Shown in pieces: positions 1 to 10,210 of a DNA stretch of 64,000 bases. The translations under genes were made by a program, and so were the position numbers. A model generated the notes under the pieces. The model saw only the letters and a list, made by a program, of their open reading frames with translations. It made no database searches and was not told where the DNA came from. Each line of letters begins with the position of its first letter. The stretch's first letter is position 1. This stretch comes from Schlesneria sp. (GTDB lineage: Bacteria; Planctomycetota; Planctomycetia; Planctomycetales; Planctomycetaceae), in assembly GCA_028291515.1 (NCBI GenBank), contig JAQGHU010000074.1, forward strand, positions 124,001 through 188,000, given 5' to 3'.

Positions 1-2100
1 AATGGCGTTGTTGACGAGGTTCGAGATTGCTTGAGCCAGTCGCGTCTTATCGGCATCCACGTACGTAGGTTCTTCGGGCACCTTGACCGTTAATTCATGG
101 TGTCCATGGTCGGTGTGCTGGCCGATCACCTCGAGAGCGTGAGCCACGACGGCACCCAGAGATAACCGCTCTTTCCGGAGTTGCAGCTTCCCCTGGCTGA
201 TCCGGCTGACATCGAGCAGATCGTCGACGAGTCTGACGAGATGCTGGAGTTGGCGTTCCATCATCGGTCGAGCTTGAGCCAATGCCGCTCGATCATTGTC
301 CGCCAATCGTAAGACCTGCAACCCGTTTCGCAGTGAAGCAAGTGGGTTTCGTAACTCGTGGGCCAGGACCGCAAGGAATTCGTTCTTCCGCCGGTCTTCC
401 AGTTTACGAGCGGAAACGTCGCGTGCAATTTTGGAGGCACCGACGACTTTTCCTTCGGCGTTCAAGATCGGAGAGATCGTCAAGGCCACATCAACCAGAC
501 TTCCGTCCTTGCGAACACGCTGAGTTTCGAAATGCTCAACACTCTCAGCTCGCGCAATTCTTTCCATCAGGTCTGGTAACTCGTCCGGGTGATCTCCAGG
601 AATAAGAATTGATAGCGGCTGTCCGATGGCCTCGTTGGCAGAATAGCCATACAGTTGTTGTGCCCCTTTGTTCCAGCTCGAAATCTTGCCATCGAGCGTC
701 TCGCCGATAATGGCATCGTCAGAGGATTCGACGATCGCGGCCAGGCGCAGTCGCGTTTCGACCGCACGACGCATCTCTGTCACATCGCGAAAGACGAGGA
801 CCGCGCCTTCAATTTCGCCGCTCTTGCTACGGATCGGTGCCGCTGAATCTTCAATAGGGATCGTCCTGCCATTTTTGGCGATCAAGGCGGTGTCATTGGC
901 CAGGGTGACGACGTTCCCCTTGAGAAAGACCAACTTCACTGGATTGGCGATCGGTTCACCTGTCGTGTCGTTGACGACGCGAAAGACCGACTCCAACGGC
1001 TTGTTGGTTGCCTCTTCCAGATCCCAACCAGTCAGCTCGGACGCCACCGGATTCAGGAACGTGATGATCCCCTCGCCGTCGGTCACGATGACGGCGTCGC
1101 CGATGCTGGAGAGAGTGACGTGCAACTGTTCTCGTTGCCGATCGACCTCGTGTGCCCACTGTTCCGCTGCGCGACGTGCGACTTCTTCCATCAACAACCG
1201 ACGCTGATTTTCTTCGGCCGCTTGTCGCTCGGTCAAATCGCGGGTGACCTTCGCATACCCGCGCAGAATTCCAGACTCGTCTTTCACGGACGTAATGACA
1301 ACATTCGCCCAAAACGTCGTTCCATCCTTCCGAACGCGCAATCCTTCGTCCTCAAAACGCCCCACCGCTGCAGCGGTTCTCAGTTCCTCAGCCGGCCAGT
1401 CTCGCTCGATGTCTGCCTTCGTATAGAACTTTGAAAAATGCTGCCCGATAATTTCTTCGGCAGTGTATTGCTTCAGACGTTGAGCTCCCACGTTCCAAGT
1501 TGCGATTCGTCCGTCCGGGTCGAGCATGAAAACCGCGTAGTCCGAGACGCCATCAACGAGCAGTCGGAACCGTTCTTCACTCAGTTTCAGCCGCTCTTCC
1601 GTCTGCTTGCGGTCGGTGAGATCGCGCGTAATCTTGAGGAAGCCGCGCACTTCCTGATCGGGCCCCCGCAGAGCGGTGATCACCACGCTGGCCCAGAATT
1701 TCGATCCGTCTTTTCGCAGACGCCAGTTTTCTTCTTCAAAGCGTCCGGTCTCAGTAGCGACTTTCAATTCGTGGGTTGGCCAGCCTGCTGACACAGACTC
1801 ACGCGGGTAAAAACGAGAGAAATGCTGGCCGATGATTTCCTCAGGACGATATCCCTTCAGCCGCTCGGCACCCGCATTCCACGTCAGGATGACTCCGTTT
1901 CGGTCCAATAGTAATACGGAATAGTCTCGGACCCCGGCCACCAATTGAGCAAAGTGTTCTTCGCTCTGCCGCAGTCCTGCCTCCGCCATATTTTGGCTCT
2001 CGACGGCCGCTTCCAATGAGGCGACCGAAGTCGGAAACATTTTTGGCTTCGCAGGCTGTTGGGGCGGTTTCGCAAACAGTCGCTGCAAGTATTCGAACAT
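1..2100 (-). CDS. Multi-PAS sensor histidine kinase (C-terminus beyond left edge)
   Basis: Read on the minus strand from ATG at 2098-2100, the frame stays open for 700 codons to the window edge. Four PAS-like segments follow one another (roughly residues 40-160, 165-290, 300-430 and 435-560); the first two share the pattern 'WN.GA.RLK.Y..EEIIGQHFS.FY' and 'RKDG..FWA.VVIT'. A HisKA domain then shows the H-box LAHELRNPL with the phospho-accepting His near residue 581. The window ends just after an N-box-like NLVNNAI, so the rest of the ATPase domain, and any receiver domain, lies outside. There is no signal peptide or membrane segment, so it is probably a cytosolic sensor. Duplication of the first two PAS units looks recent. 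The stimulus cannot be read from the sequence. Confidence 0.9.
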   Translation of the reverse strand, partial: MFEYLQRLFAKPPQQPAKPKMFPTSVASLEAAVESQNMAEAGLRQSEEHFAQLVAGVRDYSVLLLDRNGVILTWNAGAERLKGYRPEEIIGQHFSRFYPRESVSAGWPTHELKVATETGRFEEENWRLRKDGSKFWASVVITALRGPDQEVRGFLKITRDLTDRKQTEERLKLSEERFRLLVDGVSDYAVFMLDPDGRIATWNVGAQRLKQYTAEEIIGQHFSKFYTKADIERDWPAEELRTAAAVGRFEDEGLRVRKDGTTFWANVVITSVKDESGILRGYAKVTRDLTERQAAEENQRRLLMEEVARRAAEQWAHEVDRQREQLHVTLSSIGDAVIVTDGEGIITFLNPVASELTGWDLEEATNKPLESVFRVVNDTTGEPIANPVKLVFLKGNVVTLANDTALIAKNGRTIPIEDSAAPIRSKSGEIEGAVLVFRDVTEMRRAVETRLRLAAIVESSDDAIIGETLDGKISSWNKGAQQLYGYSANEAIGQPLSILIPGDHPDELPDLMERIARAESVEHFETQRVRKDGSLVDVALTISPILNAEGKVVGASKIARDVSARKLEDRRKNEFLAVLAHELRNPLASLRNGLQVLRLADNDRAALAQARPMMERQLQHLVRLVDDLLDVSRISQGKLQLRKERLSLGAVVAHALEVIGQHTDHGHHELTVKVPEEPTYVDADKTRLAQAISNLVNNAI

Positions 2101-2354
2101 TGGTGGCGGCATCCCGGAAAGGCGGATCTCTGTACCCTAGATAGTAACCTACCCGGCTACCGTTAGCGCCTTGATAACAAATAGCCACTTGAATCCGAGC
2201 CGAATGAGTCTGTTGTCGGAGCGATTCTGCACTTAGGAACGGTCTCAACTCGATGCTGACAAGACAGTCCCCTTCCTCGACTGCGGGACTTCCAGACCAC
2301 ATCGCGTACAATCCGCTGACGACTATGGGGCAAGGAACGAACGAAAGCCGCGAT

Positions 2355-3272
2355 ATGACCAGCAATGAACGATATGTGACCGTCAGTGTTGTCCAAGCGG
2401 GATCGGTCCTGTTCGACACACCACGGACCTTGGAGAAACTCGCGGACCTTGCTGCGCAGGCCCACGCGACAGAGGCGCAACTCGCGGTGTTTCCCGAGGC
2501 CTTCGTCGGCGGTTATCCTAAGGGGAGCCAATTTGGAATCAGCCTAGGGCGGCGCACTGCCGAAGGTCGCGAGGAGTTTCAACGCTACTTTGAAAACGCG
2601 ATCGAGATTCCCGGACCGGATATCGATTTTCTGGCGAGAGTGGCTCGCGAAAACCAGTTCTATCTGGTCTGCGGCGTGATCGAACGCAGTGGCGGCACAC
2701 TGTATTGCACGGCGGTCTTCTTCGATCCGCTGGGGACTTATCTGAGGAAGCATCGCAAAGTGATGCCGACGGCATTGGAACGGGCCCTGTGGGGTTGCGG
2801 CGACGGTTCGACCTTGCCGGTGTTGCAGACGCCGCACGGTAAGCTGGGAGCCGTCATCTGCTGGGAGAACTACATGCCTCTACTGCGGACCGCCATGTAT
2901 GCCAAGGGGATTGAACTCTACTGTGCGCCGACAGTCGACGATCGCGATATGTGGATCCCCACGATGCGGCATATCGCCTGCGAAGGGCGCTGCTTCGTCC
3001 TGTCGGCCTGTCAGTATCTGCCGCGAGAAGGCCAATCAGACGCGAGCGGAACGCCGCTGATTCGTGGCGGAAGCTGCATCGTTTCGCCATTCGGCGATCT
3101 GCTCGCCGGCCCGATCTATGGATCCGAACAAATCCTGACGGCCGAACTCGATCTGCGTGACATCGTCAAAGGAAAGTTCGATCTGGACGTCGTCGGTCAC
3201 TATTCTCGGCCGGACATTTTCCAGTTCCGAGTCGATGAGCGGGAGCAGTCGCGGGGCGTTAAAACTCCGTGA
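2355..3272 (+). CDS. Nitrilase / carbon-nitrogen hydrolase family protein
   Basis: A 305-residue enzyme with the Glu-Lys-Cys triad of the nitrilase superfamily: E48 in FPEAFVGGYPKG, K135 in HRKVMPT and C169 in GAVICWENYMPL. The segment after the Lys (LERALWGCGDGS) and the ENYMPLLR after the Cys are typical of true nitrilases that hydrolyse R-CN to the acid and ammonia, rather than of amidases. Start chosen at ATG 2355, where similarity begins (SVVQAGSVLFDT); an in-frame ATG 102 bp upstream would add an unlikely tail. It is divergent from the histidine kinase, with 254 bp between the two starts. Substrate is not predictable. It acts in the cytosol. Confidence 0.88.
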   Translation: MTSNERYVTVSVVQAGSVLFDTPRTLEKLADLAAQAHATEAQLAVFPEAFVGGYPKGSQFGISLGRRTAEGREEFQRYFENAIEIPGPDIDFLARVARENQFYLVCGVIERSGGTLYCTAVFFDPLGTYLRKHRKVMPTALERALWGCGDGSTLPVLQTPHGKLGAVICWENYMPLLRTAMYAKGIELYCAPTVDDRDMWIPTMRHIACEGRCFVLSACQYLPREGQSDASGTPLIRGGSCIVSPFGDLLAGPIYGSEQILTAELDLRDIVKGKFDLDVVGHYSRPDIFQFRVDEREQSRGVKTP

Positions 3273-3433
3273 AGATTACAGCCACGAAAGCTGCGATGGT
3301 GTGAATCGAAGAGAAGTCGAAGAGACCAAGTTGAATCGGCTGATTTGGCGATTCGTCCAGACATTGCACTGCTGACCATAACGGATCAGAATATCGCGAC
3401 GTTTTTTTATCACCTCACAGATCGAGTCACGAG

Positions 3434-3727
3434 ATGATCCAGTCCCCGCTTGCACTGCCCCGCCTCAAGAAACTTGTCGGTCAGATCCAATCTGACTCAT
3501 CGACAGAGTCAAACGCTGCATATGCCGCGGCGATGGCGATTACTGGGCAACTCCTCGCCAGACTCGATCACTTCCACCCTGCCGTGGGAAAGCTGAATGA
3601 GTTTGTCACTCGTCTGAACGCCCTATTTGGCGTGGAGATTTCCACAGACGCCACCCTACAGAGGAATCGGGCGATTGAAGCTCTGGAACTGTTGTCTGAG
3701 GCTTGGATGTTAGGGGCGTCGAAGTGA
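3434..3727 (+). CDS. Small hypothetical protein
   Basis: A 97-residue, mostly helical, soluble protein with no recognised domain, cysteine cluster or signal peptide. It starts with MIQSPLALPRLKKL and is rich in Ala and Leu. There is only a weak purine stretch before the ATG. It lies 161 bp after the nitrilase gene on the same strand, and could be in its transcript. The composition looks coding, but with no family match it may be a lineage-specific gene or a chance frame. Confidence 0.45.
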   Translation: MIQSPLALPRLKKLVGQIQSDSSTESNAAYAAAMAITGQLLARLDHFHPAVGKLNEFVTRLNALFGVEISTDATLQRNRAIEALELLSEAWMLGASK

Positions 3728-3782
3728 GCCACGTTTGAAGCCCGGACCGCTCACCCTCTGTCACCACGAAACAGTCGACTGC

Positions 3783-3868
3783 GCGTCAGCCAAATCAGCT
3801 TGGCTGACGCCCGAAAAGGCCAGAGGCCTGACGCAGCCCGCATCAGGCGAGACTGCGATGCGGCCTCT
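3783..3868. repeat. Cluster of palindromes (REP-like)
   Basis: An 11-bp perfect inverted repeat (GCGTCAGCCAA 3783-3793 with TTGGCTGACGC 3800-3810, 6-nt loop) is followed by a second foldable segment. There AGAGGCC 3822-3828 can pair with GGCCTCT 3862-3868, and CCGCATC 3838-3844 with GATGCGG 3857-3863. It lies in a gene-free stretch. It is not followed by a T-run, so it resembles an interspersed palindromic unit more than a terminator. Confidence 0.6.
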
Positions 3869-3901
3869 TTTCAGCCCGTTGTATTATCACAACCAACAAA
3901 C

Positions 3902-4012
3902 TCACTTGCTGTTTTTCTTGTCAGCCTTTGCCTTGCGCTTCTCTTTCAGACTCAGCACGGCCTTCTTCTGAGGTTCCTTCTTGCCTTTATCGCCTTTTCC
4001 TTTTTCCGCCAT
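3902..4012 (-). CDS. Very small Lys-rich protein
   Basis: An ATG at 4010-4012 opens a 36-codon frame on the minus strand, beginning MAEKGKGDKGKKEPQKKA and ending with KADKKNSK. About 15 of 36 residues are lysine and there are no aromatic residues. A good ribosome site (AAAGGA) sits about 10 nt upstream of the ATG. Small, strongly basic proteins of this kind are common in planctomycete genomes; nucleic-acid or ribosome binding is a guess from charge alone. It is too short for ordinary gene finders. Confidence 0.6.
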   Translation of the reverse strand: MAEKGKGDKGKKEPQKKAVLSLKEKRKAKADKKNSK

Positions 4013-4061
4013 TTGAATTAATCCTTTGTTGTGATGACCCGTAACGCAGAGCAAATCTGCC

Positions 4062-4259
4062 TTGGGAAACATACGGTGTCGGAGGGACTCGCGTCAAACC
4101 TTCGGTCAACCGCGACTGACATCAGTTGTGATCGATCAGGCCGGGAACGTCTGGGCGGTCAATAACTGGAAGCCAGATTTCAACACCGACGTGACCACAA
4201 ACCCCGGTGGTGATGGCGTCGTGATTTTCGTGGGGTTGGCTCCGCCACCGAAGAAATAA
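4062..4259 (+). pseudogene. 3' remnant of an NHL/Vgb-type beta-propeller gene
   Basis: The last 45 residues of this frame read like the end of an NHL or virginiamycin-B-lyase-like propeller: SVVIDQAGNVWAVNNWK, then NPGGDGVVIFVGLAPP and a stop. The upstream half (MGNIRCRRDSRQTFGQ) does not continue the propeller, and no ribosome site precedes it. The start of the gene seems lost, leaving a terminal blade. A strong terminator 47 bp after the stop fits an ancestral functional gene. Alternatively it is a very small functional protein, which I think less likely. Confidence 0.55.
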
Positions 4260-4306
4260 CTGAGAGTCAGACTCGATCCGGACAGGTCAGGTAGAGTTGC
4301 ATGGGG

Positions 4307-4343
4307 AATGCGGCCCGCCAAATTATGGCGGGCCGCATTTTTT
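4307..4343 (+). terminator. Rho-independent terminator
   Basis: A perfect 14-bp stem (AATGCGGCCCGCCA 4307-4320 with TGGCGGGCCGCATT 4326-4339), a 5-nt loop and a run of six T (4338-4343) on the plus strand. It follows the propeller remnant, so it is probably that gene's surviving terminator. Confidence 0.85.
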
Positions 4344-4353
4344 GCTCTTGGCA

Positions 4354-4440
4354 TTTCCGCGGAGGCGGGAATCCAGTGAGTCGCAGGACATTGTTGAGGA
4401 GTGCCGTTGTGACACAACGGATTCCTGCCTGCGCGGGAAT
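4354..4440. repeat. Inverted-repeat element with dRS3-like ends
   Basis: Two imperfect inverted arms, 4354-4374 (containing GAGGCGGGAATCC) and 4419-4439 (containing GGATTCCTGCCTGCGCGGG), enclose 44 bp. The right arm holds ATTCC-N10-GGAAT, close to the dRS3-type palindrome known from Neisseria and widespread elsewhere as an intergenic repeat. There are no coding genes inside. Confidence 0.55.
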
Positions 4441-4480
4441 AACAGAAGTGAGCGATGATCAAGCGGTGGAGCGATCCGAG

Positions 4481-5965
<1,485 letters not shown>

Positions 5966-6078
5966 GATTGGTTGCGGATCAAAGGTGTTGGACGATGCAA
6001 GTTGTTTGCAGTTTCATCCGCCTACCCTGTCCCCGCATGCTCCTGCGGAAAAGGTCACTGCTGATTCGACTGCGGTGT

Positions 6079-6702
6079 TCAAAACGACTGACGGCCCCGC
6101 AAGGCATCCGCCAGCATCTCTCGGTTGGCAAACTCTAGCACACTTCCCGACGCGATCCCGCGAGCGAGTCGCGTGATCTTCACATTGTCATTGGCCAGTA
6201 AATTCGAAATGAAAAGGGCAGTTCCATCCCCTTCCAATGTCGGATTTGTCGCCATCACAATCTCGCGAACTCCCTGAATGCGCACTCGCTTAACCAGGGC
6301 ATTAATCGTCAATTCATCGGGACCGATTCCATTCAGCGGGGAAATACGCCCTCCCAGGACGTGATAGACGCCGCCAAAGATCCCGGCTGCTTCCAGTGCC
6401 AACAAATCGCGTGACTGTTCGACGACACACACCGCATGGTGGTCTCGTCGCGAGTCCGCACAGATGTCGCATTGGTCGTTCTCTGTCAGGTTGAAGCAAA
6501 CAGAACAGCTATGGACTCGCGTTTTGACTTGCCGGATCGCTTCCGCAAGTGAATTGGCCTCGTCCGCGGGGCAGGAAAGCAAATGATTTGCCAGACGCTC
6601 CGCCGACTTGCGACCAATCCCGGGCAACGATGCCAGCCGGTTAATCAAGTTTCCCACGGCCTTGCCATAGGGGTGCCCAGTAGACTCTTCGAACTTCGCC
6701 AT
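6079..6702 (-). CDS. recR: Recombination mediator RecR
   Basis: A 207-residue RecR that loads RecA at gaps together with RecO (and RecF). It shows the N-terminal helix-hairpin-helix ([22 protein letters not shown]), a C4 zinc finger ([16 protein letters not shown], about residues 57-72), and a Toprim domain beginning at [14 protein letters not shown] and continuing through [16 protein letters not shown]. It sits downstream of the YbaB gene on the same strand, the conserved dnaX-ybaB-recR order of many bacteria. Confidence 0.97.
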   Translation of the reverse strand: MAKFEESTGHPYGKAVGNLINRLASLPGIGRKSAERLANHLLSCPADEANSLAEAIRQVKTRVHSCSVCFNLTENDQCDICADSRRDHHAVCVVEQSRDLLALEAAGIFGGVYHVLGGRISPLNGIGPDELTINALVKRVRIQGVREIVMATNPTLEGDGTALFISNLLANDNVKITRLARGIASGSVLEFANREMLADALRGRQSF

Positions 6703-6759
6703 CCGTGTTATTTGACCTCATCGAGGACTGGACGCTTCCAGTAACCCCATTTTGTACTG

Positions 6760-7107
6760 CTACAACCCCAGACCAGACATCGCCGACGACAGGCCTGGAA
6801 TATCGATCCCCCCTGTCACCGCCTGCATCTCTTTCATCTGGGCTTCGCGAATCTTGTCGAACGCTTGATTGGTGGCCGAGCAGACCAGTTCTTCCACCAT
6901 TTCACGATCACCAGACTGGAACAGCGTCGGATCGATTCGGCAGCTCAAGACTTTCATCGAGCCGCTGACTTCGACTGTCACCATCCCAGCTCCGGCCTGA
7001 CCTTCACTTTTCAGGCTGGCGATCCGATCTTTGACTTCCTGCAACTTGCCGCTCATCCCTTGTGCCTGTTTCAGCATGGATGCGACGGCTGCAAATTCTT
7101 TCAGCAT
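6760..7107 (-). CDS. YbaB/EbfC nucleoid-associated protein
   Basis: A 115-residue protein of the YbaB/EbfC family. It begins MLKEFAAVASMLKQAQGM and has the family core GAGMVTVEVSGSMKVLSCRIDP and a C-terminal NQAFDKIREAQMKEMQAVTGG. These small dimers bind DNA and are encoded between dnaX and recR in many phyla, as here. The ATG at 7105-7107 is chosen because the family begins there and GAGAGGG lies just upstream. The in-frame upstream start at 7200 would run inside dnaX. It is 4 bp after the dnaX stop, so translational coupling is likely. Confidence 0.93.
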   Translation of the reverse strand: MLKEFAAVASMLKQAQGMSGKLQEVKDRIASLKSEGQAGAGMVTVEVSGSMKVLSCRIDPTLFQSGDREMVEELVCSATNQAFDKIREAQMKEMQAVTGGIDIPGLSSAMSGLGL

Positions 7108-7111
7108 GGCA

Positions 7112-8902
7112 TTAACCCTCTCCCCCGGCCTTGTCGTCGGACTCGCGCCCGACATCAGCCGCATGGGATTGCATCTTCCATCCCTTGATTCCGAACACAT
7201 TCATCATTTCTTGGAGATAGGGATCGTCCGTCTCTTCCACGACGCGTGATTTCACCGCAACCTTCGCTGGCGTTGCCACCGCTTTTGGTTCCGGCGCGAC
7301 CGCTTCGGTGAGATGGAAGCGAACTCGAACTCGTTTTCCGACTAGATCGAAAACAATCTGTTCAAGTCGACTCACCACTTCCGGGCGATCACACTGCCGT
7401 CGATCTAGATCATAGTTCGCTGGGAACAAAAAATCCAGCTGACTTGGCCCAGAAATTGCAGTCTTTGCGACACGTCTGAGATGCGCGCCGATCATATCGC
7501 TCAAGCGGGTTAAAACGGCTGCGTGCAAGTCTTTCTCGCAACCGGGTTTCCAATCAATGACTGGAGCCTGTGGCGTTGCGGTTGGTGAAGCCTCTTCAGT
7601 CTCTGGCTCCCCGGCATCGTTCCTATCGAGGGCAACCTGCGCAATTTCGGATCGATCTGGTCGATTTACGTCATTTTTTTTTTCGCCTGTGACATCCGCT
7701 GGAGGCAATTCCCGAGCCGCTGGCAGCGATCGGGGCGGCGTGGACGGTAGACTGGCTCCGGCTCCTCCTCTAAGCTTCGCCACCAGATCGTCGATTCGGT
7801 CCAAATCCTCCAGCATCGAGATTCGAATGAGGGCGAGTTCCGTGAGGGCGCGACCGTAAGTGACTCGCTGCATCCGAGCCTTTGTTTCGGCCATGATCTG
7901 CATCGCCGCAACGATCGTTTGCAGCCCCCACTTCGATGCTTGGGCCAGCAACGCGGGGCGTTGATCAGTTCCAACACTGAGTAGCGGTGCGTCTGTCGCC
8001 CCGCACGCGGTGACCATCAGGTCCCGGAAATAGCCGATGAACTGGTCTGTTAGAGCCTCGAGTTGCACACCTTCATCGAGAGCCCCCTCAAGGCGCTGTA
8101 GAGTTCCCGCGCGATCGCGGTCGATCATCGCATTCATGATCCCGACGACGCGATCGTCTGGAGCGGTCCCCAACAGGCGGTGAACATCGGCCGATGTGAT
8201 CTTTTCGGACCCAAATGCGAGCAATTGGTCGAACAGCGACTGACTGTCTCGCATCGATCCAGCAGCGCGACGAGCGACCAACTCCAACGCGTCGGGATCA
8301 ACTTCAAACCCCTCCGCGTCGGCCAACTGCCCCAGTCGCAACTTGATGTTGTAGGTGGAAATCGTGCCGAAATCGAACCGCTGGCAACGCGACAGAATCG
8401 TGTCAGGAACTTTGTTGGGCTCCGTCGTACAGAAGACAAACTTCACGAGCGGGGGCGGTTCTTCCAACGTTTTCAAGAGGGCGTTGAACGCCTCTTTCGT
8501 CAGCATGTGAACTTCATCGATGATGTACACTTTGTACTTCGATCGCATCGACTTCACGCCGACGTTCGCTCGCAGCGAGCGGATATCATCGATCCCGCGG
8601 TTGGATGCGCCGTCGATTTCCGACACGTCCACGTCCTGCCCGGCACTGACACCATTGCAGATTTCACAATTATTACAAGGGACGCCGTCGGCATCCACGT
8701 TGGGGCAGTTCAGGGCTTTGGCGAAGATCCGCGCCATCGACGTTTTCCCAACGCCGCGAGCCCCCGTAAACAAATAAGCATGTGCGACCCGGTTCTCGCG
8801 AATCGCGTTGCGAAGCGTTTGAGCAATTCGTTCCTGGCCCACGACTTCCGTAAAAGTCTGCGGACGAAAACGTCGAGCTAAAACAGTGTATTGAGCGTCC
8901 AT
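7112..8902 (-). CDS. dnaX: DNA polymerase III subunits gamma/tau
   Basis: A 596-residue clamp-loader ATPase. Walker A GARGVGKTS is at 47-55, the four zinc-binding cysteines are C66, C76, C79 and C82, Walker B is IIDEVH about 127-132, and there is a sensor-1 region (FVFCTTEPNKVPDTILSRCQRF) and a domain III. After a Pro/Ser-rich linker (about 375-410) comes a C-terminal tau-like region. A run of ten A on the coding strand (7683 down to 7674) encodes E407-K408-K409-N410 at the linker. Slippage or a frameshift there would end translation within two to four codons in either other frame, giving a protein of about 410 residues (gamma). It heads the dnaX-ybaB-recR cluster. Confidence 0.97.
   Translation of the reverse strand: MDAQYTVLARRFRPQTFTEVVGQERIAQTLRNAIRENRVAHAYLFTGARGVGKTSMARIFAKALNCPNVDADGVPCNNCEICNGVSAGQDVDVSEIDGASNRGIDDIRSLRANVGVKSMRSKYKVYIIDEVHMLTKEAFNALLKTLEEPPPLVKFVFCTTEPNKVPDTILSRCQRFDFGTISTYNIKLRLGQLADAEGFEVDPDALELVARRAAGSMRDSQSLFDQLLAFGSEKITSADVHRLLGTAPDDRVVGIMNAMIDRDRAGTLQRLEGALDEGVQLEALTDQFIGYFRDLMVTACGATDAPLLSVGTDQRPALLAQASKWGLQTIVAAMQIMAETKARMQRVTYGRALTELALIRISMLEDLDRIDDLVAKLRGGAGASLPSTPPRSLPAARELPPADVTGEKKNDVNRPDRSEIAQVALDRNDAGEPETEEASPTATPQAPVIDWKPGCEKDLHAAVLTRLSDMIGAHLRRVAKTAISGPSQLDFLFPANYDLDRRQCDRPEVVSRLEQIVFDLVGKRVRVRFHLTEAVAPEPKAVATPAKVAVKSRVVEETDDPYLQEMMNVFGIKGWKMQSHAADVGRESDDKAGGEG
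7674..7685 (-). promoter_or_regulatory. Candidate slippage/frameshift site for gamma production
   Basis: On the coding strand the sequence is GGC-GAA-AAA-AAA-AAT-GAC. In the -1 frame (or with one extra A in the mRNA) it reads GAA-AAA-AAA-AAA-TGA, an immediate stop. In the +1 frame (or one A fewer) it reads AAA-AAA-ATG-ACG-TAA, a stop three codons later. dnaX uses ribosomal frameshifting in E. coli and transcriptional slippage on an A9 run in Thermus to make gamma. No strong internal Shine-Dalgarno or stem-loop is evident here, so transcriptional slippage fits best. Confidence 0.65.
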
Positions 8903-9277
8903 GATGAAGCCACTAAATCGTCAAGCTGGAAGGCACAGGCAGTCGTTCTGGGGCACACTATCCACTATCCCGAAGTGACTATCCACTCACCCCACCGCAT
9001 CGGATTAGAATCTGCCGATTTGTTAATTGCGTATCGCGGAAGGTGCAGCCCACTCGCAGTTTCTATCGTGTTTCTTCAGTGATTGCTTGATGATTCAATG
9101 CCCTCGTTTCGATCGGACCACTCGATGGAACGAGGGGGTTTCGTTTGAGCCGATCATAAATTTGGCTGGATTTTAGACGAGGCCAATTTGAACGAATCCA
9201 CTTGTCCATTCGACGCGGCCCTGCCAGACTTTCCAACGTAGATCTACTGACCGCGCGAACGAGAACGGAAGTCTCGC
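8903..9277. other. Divergent intergenic region with a strong hairpin
   Basis: 375 bp separate the divergent dnaX and deacetylase-like genes and should carry both promoters, which I could not place with confidence. A hairpin at 9101-9136 pairs CCCTCGTTTC (9101-9110) with GGAACGAGGG (9127-9136). It is not followed by a T-run. No RNA gene could be recognised. Confidence 0.5.
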
Positions 9278-10210
9278 ATGACAATCCTCTACACGGACGA
9301 CGCCTTCCTGCAGCATAAAACTGGAACACACAACGAACGCCCTCAGCGGTTGTTGTCGATCACCGACGAACTGACCCGCACGGGCCTCGCAGCAAAGTGC
9401 AAACCCGCTGCAACGCGAGTCGCGACGGTTGAAGAGCTCTCTCGCATTCACGGCGTCATGTACATCGGTCGCGTCGACGAATATGCGAAAGCGGGCGGCG
9501 GTTGGATCGAGCAAGATACTTTCATGTCGCGCGAATCCTATGACGTGGCCTGTCGCGCGGCCGGGACCGGGATGGCCGCGGTCGATGCGGTCATGAAGGG
9601 GACTGACAAGTCGGCCCTGTGCCTGGTCAGGCCTCCGGGCCATCACGCACTCGCTCACGACGCGATGGGATTCTGCCTGTTCAACAACATTGCCGTGGCA
9701 GCGGACTACGCCATCAAGCAGCACAAGCTTGATCGGGTGCTGGTGATCGACTGGGACGTGCATCATGGCAACGGCACCCAGGACATTTTCTACGAACGAG
9801 AAGACGTCTGGTTTCTGTCCGCTCATCGATCTCCGTTTTATCCGGGTACAGGTGCCGAAGATGAAACGGGAAAGGGAAAGGGACTGGCGACGAAGTTCAA
9901 TCTGCCAGTTACCTTTGGAACGTCGCGAAAAGATTACCTAACCCAGTTCGAGTCGTTGCTGACGGATGCCGCCACGAAATGTAAGCCGCAATTGATTCTG
10001 ATCAGCGCAGGATTCGACGCTCACGCCGAGGACCCGATCGGGTCGCTGGGACTGCAGACCGAGGACTTCCAGACTCTGACGAAACTGGTTCAGCAGGTGG
10101 CGACCACGCACTGCAAGGGCCGGATCGTCAGTTGTCTTGAGGGCGGCTACAACGTGAAACGGCTCGCAGAGTCAGTCGCGTGTCACTTGGAAACGTTGCT
10201 GGCTGGCTGA
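9278..10210 (+). CDS. Histone-deacetylase-family (AcuC/HdaH-like) amidohydrolase
   Basis: A 310-residue zinc-dependent deacetylase of the arginase/HDAC fold. The tandem His pair is in RPPGHHALA (H122, H123). Metal ligands are D160 and H162 in [12 protein letters not shown] and D247 in [11 protein letters not shown]. The active-site Tyr is Y291 in LEGGY. The [10 protein letters not shown] loop is typical of bacterial class-II-like HDACs, which act on acetylated small molecules (polyamines, acetoin-pathway compounds) or on protein lysines. No signal peptide, so cytosolic. It stands alone on the plus strand, divergent from dnaX. The substrate is not determined. Confidence 0.92.
   Translation: MTILYTDDAFLQHKTGTHNERPQRLLSITDELTRTGLAAKCKPAATRVATVEELSRIHGVMYIGRVDEYAKAGGGWIEQDTFMSRESYDVACRAAGTGMAAVDAVMKGTDKSALCLVRPPGHHALAHDAMGFCLFNNIAVAADYAIKQHKLDRVLVIDWDVHHGNGTQDIFYEREDVWFLSAHRSPFYPGTGAEDETGKGKGLATKFNLPVTFGTSRKDYLTQFESLLTDAATKCKPQLILISAGFDAHAEDPIGSLGLQTEDFQTLTKLVQQVATTHCKGRIVSCLEGGYNVKRLAESVACHLETLLAG

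Noticed and set aside
9020-9070. Possible small SRP RNA upstream of dnaX (GCGGAAGGTGCAGCCC)
   Set aside because: Only a partial match to the SRP core GGAAGGNAGCAGCC, and no surrounding helix pairs in the right order.
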